Shown here piece after piece: positions 1-11,600 of a stretch of DNA of 15,493 bases (position 1 is the first letter of the stretch; each line of letters starts with the position of its first letter). The stretch is taken from the NCBI RefSeq assembly GCF_000003605.2, contig NW_003109079.1, forward strand, positions 14,642 to 30,134, read 5' to 3'. Below the pieces are notes generated by a model. That model was given only the letters and a program-made list of their open reading frames with translations, ran no database searches and was not told the origin of the DNA. The position numbers and the translations under genes are program-made. Source of the DNA: Saccoglossus kowalevskii (lineage: Eukaryota; Hemichordata; Enteropneusta; Harrimaniidae).

Positions 1-140
1 GGGACCCTCTGCATCCGTCGCCACATCGGGAACCCTCTTCACCCTGTCGCCACCGTACTACCACCGGGAACTCTACACTGTTTCGCCACCACCGGGAACC
101 CTCTGCACCCTATCGTCAACACCGGGAACTCTCTGTACAC
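1..140. repeat. Degenerate tandem repeat, unit about 28-38 bp, cut by the window edge
   Basis: Five diverged units each begin GGGA(A)C(C/T)CT, at about 1, 28, 66, 94 and 124. Most continue into a CACCCTGTCGCCACCACC-like stretch. Spacings are 27, 38, 28 and 30 bp, so copies differ by small indels. The repeat fades after about 137 and continues left beyond the window. Confidence 0.75.
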
Positions 141-2613
141 GTACACAGAAGGTTTAATCACCACTGTTATACCATATTAATACGTAGACGTACAAGTGGT
201 TTCCAGCATTTATATATCTACAAATGCATACTTATACGACATTGACCCGGTCACCGTACGGTATAATAGACGGGTTATGACGCATTGACACCATTGCTTT
301 CTTCGCTGCTGGTATCACAATATTAAATATGGCCCATGGAGTAATGTCATTTGCCAATAGCGCTGATACTCGTTCTGGATCATACTATTCAAAGGAACCG
401 AGCACCGTATTATTGGTATTTCAAAACAATTCATTTAGATATATGCCGGAAAGCGTTCGTACATTATTATTACTAAGTTTAGTACTTAATCAAGAGGACG
501 GGCGATACCACCACTGTGAAGGTGTTCGTTTAGAAAACAGCAGGGTTGAGGAAATGTCTAATCTGGGTGCATACAATTCGAGTGAAGTGATTAGAAACGA
601 TTTTTCCCCAAAAAAACAAGTCTGGCATCTGAATCTACTGCGCATGCGGAAAAGATATACCACTAGACTTTTTCGAAATTGTCTTTTACTTTAGCTTTCC
701 CGCCGAAGGCTGGCATGCAAGACTATCCGGCGACTTTCTTGATCACTCGACAAGTAGGCAAACTTGGAATTTCTTCAAAATCGTGGGATCTGAGTGTAAA
801 AAAATTAATAACATATGACGGCAAATTGCAGAGACCGTGAAGATAATATGGGGGTTCAAGGCAATGTTCACCATTTTAATAATACCCTGAACAAACAAAT
901 AAGACATTCACTATTGAACCTCATCAGTACACAGTCCCTAAAAACTGAATTTCTACCAAATAACACAAAATACACGTACGGGCAAGGTGATATGTTTATG
1001 AATATGTAACACAGGCAAAACAAGTCACATAAAACAGCGAGTTACTCTATGTTACGTGCGCTAATCTATTTTCTTGATTACAATTATATTAGTATAATTT
1101 CAAGTATTGATTCGGCTTCCGTGACATAAAATAAAAAACAACAAACACATCGACATCAGAATTAATGAATACTAGCCAGTCGTACTCGGAAGCCATGCAC
1201 TTGAAAAAAAAATCTCATTTCTGACACTTTTTTTAACGGATGCCCATCATCCACGCTAGGTGAAATCGAGACAAGGGCCGGAGGAGTGCCAACTGGGTTC
1301 AAATGATGCCACAATTGTTTAGTGTATATATAAAATGGACAGTGTTCAAAGTTCAACGAACGTGTGACTCGCACGTCATATTTCGTGGCCGACTCGGGAT
1401 ATAGTTGCGATGTCACGAAAGCTACACGTGCATGAAATCAAAACAAGAACGTAACGTCACTGTACAGCTGACAGGAGGCAATTGTGTTGTTTGGAGAGGA
1501 CTCAATATATTCAAGTATAAATACACTACGAGTAGCTCGCGATGGTTTACAACATTATACCCACAACATTAAACGCATGGCAATGATATAATTACCGATG
1601 TACATCCCCATAAACCAGAAAAAAAAACGCTAACAATTATCAATAACATCATTCGGTCGTTTTGATAACATCCTGGGGCTATTGCCATTCAAGATAAATT
1701 CGAAGTATACACAGTGTTTTGTTATTGAAACGGTAGGTTGGTTTTAAGTGCATCGGTTTTGTTTAAAAAATGCTTAGCTATCCAGCGTACGAATTACCGA
1801 CACGGCGTATCGTGGTCAAACTTTAATACAACTCTTCAAAACGAGGGATATTTACATTGTGGTTTCATGGTGGAAAAAACGAATAACGGAATGATCTTAT
1901 GATACCAGAAAAATTGTAACAAGAGCTCCGAGAACTCATGTACAGATGAAATTAAATGCACCCTTGTCAGATTAAAGTATTCATTCCATGCATTTGATTT
2001 ACTCTCTTGGGTCAGAGATCCTCGGTGTTGATTTCACTGAGTATGCAAATCACAAACCACCTGTATTGGCTTGGTGTCATATCTTCGGCCGCTTGCTGCT
2101 AGCTCAATATATTTTCATATACTGTTATCTAACTTGGATGAACTCCGCGTATTTTGCCTTGCCCTTGGAGTGAAGGTCATTCGACCCCAGTGTCTCGGTG
2201 TGTCTACCTACGTGAAAATAACATCGCAGAACAAAACACACGAATGCTTAGTAAAATATATTTAATCGTCTCAATTATCACCATTAAATAAAAAATACAT
2301 ATCGTCAAACGGCCGTAATGATTCGCGGTTACGACATTTAACGGGTCACCCATGAACGATTTCCAATAGTCTATTTACGTCTAGTGAATGACCAACGATA
2401 TAACTCGTAAATCAAGATCATAGGTGCGTGTCCCCTCTGTCGCCCGTCTTTGCATACTCAATAATAGTACTCGTCCACAAACAGCGTGAAAGCAGCCTCT
2501 TGCAAGGTTAGTTGAGCAACCTGTGCCTTTCTCGTCGAAGTCTTTGCCGGGAATCGCAATGGTAGCGTCATAGCAGCTGTTGGTATCCATCGGTAGACTT
2601 ATTATTGGCGAAC
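141..2613. other. Upstream flank without a supported gene
   Basis: AT-rich DNA. The longest open frame (329-694, 121 codons) has no recognisable motif and no splice context that ties it to the carboxypeptidase, so I read it as chance. A TATAAATA motif lies at 1516-1523, about 1.1 kb upstream of the ATG, and could serve a distant 5' exon. No clear TATA box lies within about 150 bp of the ATG. The gene promoter must be in this stretch, but I cannot place it. Confidence 0.5.
1516..1523 (+). promoter_or_regulatory. Possible TATA box
   Basis: A consensus TATAAATA sits in moderately mixed sequence. It is about 1.1 kb from the carboxypeptidase ATG, so it would need a noncoding first exon or a long 5' UTR to serve this gene. 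Similar motifs occur by chance in AT-rich DNA (another is at 2863-2870 in intron 1). Weak evidence. Confidence 0.15.
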
Positions 2614-2690
2614 ATGGACGTACCAAGGTGTACCTGTATTATTTTATGTATGTGTCTCGCAAGTTTTGTCGCCGCGAGACGATATGACGG
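2614..2690 (+). CDS. Carboxypeptidase exon 1: start codon and signal peptide
   Basis: Encodes residues 1-25 plus two bases of Gly26. The ATG has a strong animal start context (A at -3, G at +4). A hydrophobic Cys-rich stretch ([15 protein letters not shown]) looks like a signal peptide, with probable cleavage near residue 21 before RRYDG. The donor is GG|GTAAGT, phase 2, and joins codon-perfectly to exon 2. No in-frame upstream start was needed. A noncoding 5' exon or a longer 5' UTR cannot be excluded. Confidence 0.85.
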
Positions 2691-5600
2691 GTAAGTTGGT
2701 TTTAGTTAAAAATAAAACACTCTCCCTCTCTATCTATTGTCACGGTACACTAACAACCATGACACGTTTGTGCATACAACAATTCACGGGGCGCCAGCGA
2801 GTTGCACTATAGGGTGGCTTGCCAGGCTTTTCTTGTCTCACCTAAGAATTCCGTATACGCCGTATAAATATACACCCTGCATAAAATAACGGCCGGGCAG
2901 AATGATAATATGAGTGAGAGAGCCCGCCACCAGCAGTACATAGGTAAATTGATATGTCACGATTGTGGCAAAATTGTACTGCGGGCAAGTACTGAACAGA
3001 ATAAAATAATTGAAAATCAAGTTGAACCAACTTTCACAGGCAGATGGTGTTTCAAAATAGTATAGAACAGCGGAACAACGAGAATACGCGTTGTTACAGA
3101 CATCGCCTATGCAACTGAAATGTGCGATCGGCGCCGGGAAGTTGCTATAATGCCTCTAAAATTGACGCAGTGAAATCATTCTAGTGCGAGCGATTATATA
3201 TGCAGTATCGGCACTCCACCCAAGTGCGGAATAAACAACAACTTTCCCCAGGAATTGTATAAACATTTACAACACTCAGAGTGTATCACTAAACGGTGTT
3301 GTCACCGGCAATAATATGCGCGATGACAACACTATCAGCGACACTTAAACTGTCACACACACTCACTCACTCATAGAACAGTTCTTTGCCTACCGAATTG
3401 TAAGGCGGGTATGTTTAATGAAAGAGCCGTCGTTTCTTTGGGCATAGTTGATGTATATACTCAATGTGTGCAGTCGGTGTTTAGTGATTGCTACTTAAGC
3501 ACAAGAGCATTTAATTACTCGGTACATATGTGCAAGATATATTTGCGTGTTTTCGACAAAAAAATACTTCCATATGTTTCACGTGCGTGCGTGGCGAATT
3601 CGGGCACTTACTTGTGATGTAACTTTACGGTACATTGAAGTGCATTGGTAAAATACCAATACATTTGCGAACGAATATACAACTGACTTCTAAATGTAAT
3701 AATAGCATTGTTTAGTGAACCAACCAACCAACCAGTGTAATGGCACATTTGTGTGTAAACCAACCAGGCAATATCACCTCTGCGTAAACCAGTTAGCAAA
3801 TAGCATTTTTTGTTTAAATAATTGTGTAAACCAACCATGCAATAGATTTGTTGTGTAAACCATACAGGTAAAGATACGTTTGCGTTATCCAGTCTGCTAC
3901 AACATATTTGCTTTAACCAATCATACGGTAGCATCTTTGCGTAAACCAGACTGGCAATAACACATTTGTGTAGCCAGGCAATAGCGTATCTGTGTAAACC
4001 AGCCAGGCAATAGCACATCTGTGTAAACCAGCCAGGCAATAGCACATCTGTGTAAACCAGCCAGGCAAAAGCACATCTGTGTAAACCAGCCAGGCAAAAG
4101 CACATCTGTGTAAACCAGCCAGGCAATAGCACATCTGTGTAAACCAGCCGGGCAATAGCACATCTGTGTCAACCAGCCTGGCAATAGCACATCTGTGTCA
4201 ACCAGCCGGGCAATAGCACATCTGTGTCAACCAGCCGGGCAATAGCACATCTGTGTCAACCAGCCAGGCAAAAGCCCATCTGTGTAAACCAGCCAGGCAA
4301 AAGCACATCTGTGTAAACCAGCCGGGCAATAGCACATCTGTGTCAACCAGCCTGGCAATAGCACATCTGTGTCAACCAGCCGGGCAATAGCACATCTGTG
4401 TCAACCAGCCGGGCAATAGCACATCTGTGTCAACCAACCGGGCAATAGCACATATGTGTCAACCAGCCAGGCAATTGCTTGATCTATGCTTAAACCAGCA
4501 TAGTATCTGTTAACGAAACAGCAGTTTAAATGACTTTTTTTCGATGTTGCTCTAAATAAAAATATAAATATAAAACATAATGTACGTTTCAACGACGATG
4601 TATTTTCTTGGCGTCGTCGTCGTCAGCTATATATAATTTTTAACACGAGAGTTCTTTCTAAGCTTTCTAATAATTCACAATTTTGTTTAAATTTATTCTA
4701 GTTCATGTAATGTAATTTGTGTTACAAAATTTGTAAATGCATAATGGCATGCCAATTAACACGTCATGGTTTATGACAACAGCGTGCAAAATGCCGATTT
4801 TTCATTTTATAGACCAACAATTCATTTTCCAGCTGTCCTGTTGGTCTTTTCACCTGTGTATTTTGAACATCCTACCATTTTGAACATCACTACACGTGTA
4901 TTCATTTGGTACGACATAAATCGTTTTGAATTTATATACGTGGGTTAGGAAACGACAACAACGGCAAAGTCACGCATCTTTATTTAATGGGTATGCCTGT
5001 CTGTCTATACAATGATTGTTCCATTTGTCCAATTTAAAATTCATTTATTTTCAAATGAATTTCATATTATCACGTAAATCTATTTATAGTTGTGGCAGTA
5101 TGATACTAACAACCGATTACGTATTTCTGTGACTGCATAGAATGCTCGATCCCGAACAGGCTCATTTATATAAAAATTATTCCCACTAAGACTATTTGTA
5201 TGTTCAAGATTATCTTCGAACTCCCTGTCACGATGCACAATTTCCCCAGTGCGTATACTAGTATATACCGACCATTCTCTGTTTGCCGTTGTTCTTGTGC
5301 TTCTGAAAGTTAAAGCGCTGCAGACCTGGCGCATCGTCGTACTCGATATGATTCCCATTTAACGTATACATCGCGTGTAAAATACATTTTTTGATCCAAC
5401 GAAATCCGATGGTGCAGCACAACGACTTCTAATGCTACATTCTTATAAACAATGTCGTCCTTCTAAACGCTTGTTTTCAACCGGACTCATCTACTAACTA
5501 TGTAACACTGCGATGCCCCGATAAAAAATAGCCCCCGTCATCGACGTAAACATCGCAGTCTTAAGGCGTATCTGCTGCACCCGAATACGTGGGCCTCAGA

Positions 5601-8600
5601 TACAGTACGATGGGTATCAAACAATCACAATTTTTCAATGGGAATTGTTCCTAGGAACAATCGCTATCTTTCTTCCGCAAACAAAAGGAGAACGAAACGC
5701 AGGCGATTGGAACACTTGGAAGGTAAACAGAGAGGCAACAATGATGAGGTTTACAGGTATTCTTGAATTGGCCCACGTCAGCGATAGCATTTCAGAATAC
5801 TCTAACAATCGACACGTAAAGTATTTCTTCACTTGCGTACGTATTGACCTACATTGATTGCCAGTTGTCGCCAAGGGCCGATCATTGAAGTTTACACATG
5901 GGACCTTTTCAGTGACACGGCAACGCCCTTTGAATCACAATACAATTCTACGGCTACAATTGAATAACACATGAAACAATCTACGTGTTACCCCTCGTGA
6001 TCACACAATGTGTCATTTTTTTTTCAAAACGAGAACTCAAATTTCCCAGCGACCACGCGATTGACGAATGAAATAAACGTCGTGAAGATAGTGTTGCAAT
6101 TGATGATGTAATCTACTTACTGGCACGCGGTCGGAAGGTTGGGAGTAAGGCTACGTGACCAAACAGGTAAACGAAGGTGTTGTATGCAAATAGCCACACA
6201 CAGTACAGTGTACTGAAGACCTAATAATATTATCCATCGGTAGAACGAGCACAATATATCGAGTTCAGTAATTACTAGTCTCCTTGACGTCAGAGGTTAA
6301 CTCAATCTCAAAAAGAAGAAAGGCAATAATGGTGCCCTTTCAGAATGCACTTTCCACACTCCTTCACACTAGGAAATATTTCTATTTGCGCGACGTCGAT
6401 GTGCAACATGAGTAAACGTGAACACACATACACCACCGCTCGTGTACACTGAATTTAATCAATAATAACTCGCTTCCAATCGGTCAAATCCAAGAGTTCT
6501 CAAAATCACCGATGGCGTTTTATCAGACCTATCCATTGGAAGGTCTGTGGTTTAATTTTCATATTTTTCATATAAATACATCTGACCTTGTGCCCTCGAG
6601 CTCGTGTGTGTTTTGTATTTTTCGTATTGTAGAGTACCGGTATGCGCGAATACATTCACATGACTCAGTTGGGCGTGGGTTATGGCTCAATGGATGAGAA
6701 TTTATCAGTATACTAGTATTTCCGACAGAGATATTTCCGAAATTGTTTTCGTGTAAACTTTGAGCGGAATGTTTTAACACAGATTATTGGTTTGATGTCA
6801 GTCGAATACATGTATTAGTACAAGGCCGAGTGTACTACACATTCACTTGGGGGCTGAAAATCAATAAATACTAATTTAAAAAAAAATCATCCGCTATACG
6901 TATATAAATAAACAAGTTGTGAAACATGGCCACCTAGTAAATCGACACCCTGTCGGTTTCAAATTTCGATTTCTTTCTTAACACAAATTTTAGAGAGGGT
7001 CAGGTGTTACGTTAATAACCATTTTTCATAGTCGCTAACTTGGTTTTATTCAAAACTACACAAATCCCGCGTTTTCTGATGATATCCGACGATTTCATGA
7101 ACGAAAATGGCCAGCAGCCAGAATCAAGGGGGATCCGCACAGAGTTCTGGGTAAATCAAGTGCGCATACGCATTTTCAGCCAATCAGGCGTGCCGTAACA
7201 GCGAGTATTTCCTTGATTTACCCAGAACTCTGTGTCGTTAATTTCAAGTAGTGATCTTAGTAAGACCGCGGTCATCCCCAGTTGAAATTTAGCACCATGA
7301 CGACAGACTTCGGCTCAACGCTTTTACTTGGCGCCATGTAGTGATCCATTTCACAGTAGTTGACGTGATCAACCGCTGTCACGATACATTGTCTGTTATA
7401 ATTAAAAAAAATAAACGATAGACGATGTTGACACATGTCACGGGAGGTAACCATTAATACCACGCCTAACAATGGCGCCACTGTAAGTAACACAGTTTGC
7501 ATATTTAAACGTGAGGCAAGAGTGTTGACCAAAAGCAATGTCGCTGCTGTTGACTTTGAATGAGAGATTGAACAATACATTTCGTGGTACAATGATCCCG
7601 TGCTGACCACTGAATAATACAATAGCGTCAAATTTGTTGAAAATAGACTCTGTCTTTTTTTAGTTGGTGGTTGTTTCAATAGTAATGGGTGGTGTACCGT
7701 TCAAAATGGGCGATATGAACAGATCATTCAAAAAGTACAACTACTACACCACACGTCCAAATTATACGCTCATTTGCTTCTTCTATGAATACCTCTCTTT
7801 CTAGTTACAAGGTGATCCGTATAACTCCTCAAAAGACAGATGAAGTGGCCGTGATAAAAAGTGTTCGAGACCGATTTGACGTAAGTAGCCCCTATTTAAT
7901 GCGAACTCAAACGAGATTTCAGAGAACAAACCAAATCTTTTCAGAGTTTCACGCTGCGCAGACAAAGAACCCAATTTTTTTTCACTTCGTTTGAAATTGA
8001 TATTGACAATTTTATTGTCATGGTTCAATAGCGGTACTATCACGGCAGCGGATTATGCATCTGTGGGTGAATATCATGACGAGAATAAAACCATTCTATA
8101 TGTCCGAGTGTGTTATACCAGACTGTCGAAAGCAAGTACCAATGACAGTGTGTTTATAGTGCGTATACAGCAACTGGTAAACGTCGATCGTATAATATAT
8201 GATATTATTAGTATTGCTGTTATGTAAACATTATTGTTTTTGACAATTTATAATTGAAATTTAAAAGCAAAAAAAAAAATAAATAAATAAATAAAAACAT
8301 TCTAAGCCGGCTTGAAATGTGAAATACACAAATTAATGCTCTACTCCTACGGAAGTCACAGAGATCGCGCTGTTGAAATCTTACTATTTAGACAATTGAC
8401 ATGTTCTTGTCCTAGTATTTGCCAGAACATTCTTGAAGAGTGGTAATTATGTTGGATTTGTTACTGTGAAACCAATTTCTTCTACCCGTAGCTGGATTTC
8501 TGGTCAGACTACGTCATTGTCGATCACCCGATTAACGTAATGGCACCACCGGACCAGGTCTCCGACGTTATTAGCATATTAGACAAACACGGTATACGTT

Positions 8601-11600
8601 TCGAGATTACAATGGAGGATATCCAATATGAAATTGACAAGCAAATGGCGGACTTCGAAGGAGAAGCGACAGATAGGGGGCCAATCAAGCTTTCAAGATT
8701 TGATTACAGCAGCTACCATACAATGCCTGCGGTAAGAGCCTACTTTTCAGTCACGGTCAATATTAAATTCTATTCCATACCTAGCAGTTTTGCGGCTTTG
8801 CATGATGGTCCCCACGACTCTGGTTATATAACTACAAGTTTGTAGTTACGTCAAAACAAGATGGTGATTTTCATGATGTATAACATAACATAAGCAACAT
8901 AAGCAACATAAGAGACCCTATGACATGTTACGATGATCTGCTATGTCTGGTATATTTATGTGGCGTAATGTGTTCCCCGTGTACAGTGTACAGTGTATGA
9001 TTACCCTAGGTCATTTGAACCTAAAATATTTTGGTTCAAGTCGGGAAAAGTGAAATTCTGCTCAAACTTTGCATAACGTACTTTCTGAAATAAATAAATA
9101 AAAAATACCTTAATAGAATCCAATCCAAAATCCAAAATTATAGTAACAATTTTTTGCAAGATTAATGTTTAGATCAATGCACGTTCAATACACAAATCAT
9201 AGAGAATTGTGGATAACTGATTGAGCCAACGAAATACAAATAATGTTAGCCAGACTTACAACTATTTTATTTGTTTAATCACAATGAGTGTTCATCTACA
9301 TCTAATCCCAGACAACTAATAATAATTTATTAGCTGTTTGAGATTTAATCTGCTATTGTTGAATCCAAAATGGGTCTTAAGGGAGTGAGATTATTCCTTT
9401 ATTTTATTTGGAGTCTTGGAACTATTGGTTCGAGTGTGCTCCTATTGCGGGGTCATATCACGGGAATCTGAATTATATGTTACATTTCAGAAATTGTCAG
9501 CGCGCGGCGTCAGAGTGCTAGCGATTGCTGCGGCTTATGATTGCTTGCTTCGAGCGTAGATTCACGACGATTTGCCGCATTCAATTTCAAACAAGACGAG
9601 TCCTAAACAAATCCTAAAATACTTCCGCTATCCGGTACATTCTCGCCATCAGATATTCTACATAGTTCTCAGTGAAGTTCTTTGAGAATGGACCGTATAT
9701 TTACAGCACACCATTTTAACTTTTATCGTTTTTTTTCAGATTGACGCTTGGATGGACAGCGTGGTAGAGACATATCCTAATTTAACTGAAATATTCACTG
9801 TAACGTATTCATACGAAGGTCGACCAATTCGAGGCATTAAGGTAAGTCCCCATAATACATCACGTGATTTTTGGGGACGTGTCCCCAAAGCGTACCGCCT
9901 CAGTCTCCCTCAAAACTAGTGGTACACAGCCTGAGAACGATTGTTCTAAAATATTAAAAGCAAGGGATGGTGGCAATTGTTTACTCCCACCCGCTGCTTT
10001 TTTAAAAGTCGATATATTGTGAAATAAACAAACAAACATCGTATAATGATCGCTTAAAATTACGGTGTATGTGCGTACTGATATTTTTGTGTGTTTTTTT
10101 GTCGAATAAATTTACTGCTGTGTTTGAGGAACATAAATTACCTTTTTTCTAATTTACGATAAATCATAACCTATATATAGTGTCTTTTTTTTACAAGAAA
10201 CACTATAAACCAGGTAATTTTAACAAGTTAACAAATAACAGTTACAAACACTGGCAGCCGGCCGGAAGCTTTCTATTGAAGATGATTTTGTTTATGAATT
10301 ATGTATGCTTATCTTAGTTTGACTGAGCGAAATTGTCGACGTTTAATCGCTTTCAGTTTATCTTCGAATCGCCCCAAGGTTCAAGATATTTACAATCTGG
10401 TGTTTTTTTGTGTTTTTTTTTTTTTTTTGCAGATACGGAAACCCGCTTCTTATAATAAATCATGTGCGTGGTTCGAGGGCGGTATACATGGCAGAGAGTG
10501 GGTATCGCCCAGTTCCATGTTGTTCATGATCAAAGAGGTATCATTACTGTGTGTTTTTTAAAGGGCGGTAGTTGTCGCGTCGGGCATGTGCGATATTTGT
10601 GTTGATGAACATTGATTTTCCCATAATCCAATGCGCTTTTCTAATGAAATCACGAGTACGAGTTTTGCCCTTTGAGCCACTTGCACTAATTACCGTCGAC
10701 AACTCCTTCGATATCATCCAAACACCAAGAAAATACCTAATTAAATTTTGATAACCTCTCAGTTTGTACTAGTTGGTGTACGCAACAGTCAAAATTGCCA
10801 TCTTTGTTTATATGATACCCATATCTCGCGCATGCGCGGCGCGACGACTACCGCGCTTTAAGTATGCCTTTTGATCGCTTGGTTGGGCGCTATTGGGAAA
10901 TATTGATGAGTCATTATTGAGTAAAAAAGGTTCATCTGCCGAAGTGTGTGCATTTGGTGAAAATCGGGTTTGAGATATTGAGAACTGTCCGAGACCTCAA
11001 GCTATTCAGTCAGTACCCTAATTCTGTTACACGATACACATTTAATTTCTCAGTTTAAAGACAATTGCACAATGCTGATTAGAATTAGTTGTTCACATTT
11101 CATTGAAGGTGAGAATCTGATGAGCTATTAGTGTGTCTATAATTGTATGAATGTGTCAACATTAGCGAAATAAACGTGAAAGTTTTAGTTGCATTGTATC
11201 CACTGATTTAAAAGTTGCCTTATTTTAATCAAATTTGCTATAATTCAGTCAAATTAGCAACAACAAAAAAGTGTTGGTTTCAGTGAATATGATATGCAAA
11301 TTAGTATTCCCTGTCAGTGACATAGATTACTAAAGTGTTGTTGAACATTCTTTGCTTGTTAGCGATTACACATCACAAAAAAATCAACACTGCATTGTCT
11401 TGTATTGTAACACGAATATACATATTGCACTTGTGTTGTTGTTGTTGTTCAGTTCGTAAAAACTAAAAATAAACACATCTGCAAAACGTTATTTTTAATG
11501 AAAATTACTTTTCTGCTATCAAAGCGCACATATCTATTACCAAGAAATTGGCGCCCGCCACACAAGAGAACAGCACCATACAACTGCATGATTTCAAAAT

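Noticed and set aside
329-694. 121-codon open frame as an upstream gene
   Set aside because: No recognisable motif, no splice or start context of note, and ordinary chance length in this composition.
1266-1325. tRNA-like T-loop (GGGTTCAAAT)
   Set aside because: The flanking stem bases do not pair and no D-arm or anticodon arm is present.
2381-2626. Antisense frame overlapping exon 1
   Set aside because: It overlaps the start of the well-supported sense gene and has no motif.
2863-2870. TATAAATA as the gene promoter
   Set aside because: It lies inside intron 1, downstream of the signal-peptide exon. It would only matter for an alternative transcript without a signal peptide.
3715-4510. CRISPR-like array
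   Set aside because: Repeats abut head to tail with no unique spacers, and the host is clearly an intron-bearing animal. It is a minisatellite.
6671-6705. tRNA A-box-like sequence (TGGCTCAATGGATGAG)
   Set aside because: No matching T-loop or acceptor stem could be found nearby, so neither a tRNA nor a SINE is supported.
7272-7679. 135-codon antisense frame as a membrane protein gene
   Set aside because: One hydrophobic stretch only, no family motif, lies inside intron 1 of the carboxypeptidase, and shows no partner exons.
7991-8227. Small secreted protein in intron 2
   Set aside because: It begins with a signal-like stretch, but the frame has no motif and overlaps plain intron sequence between two well-defined exons.
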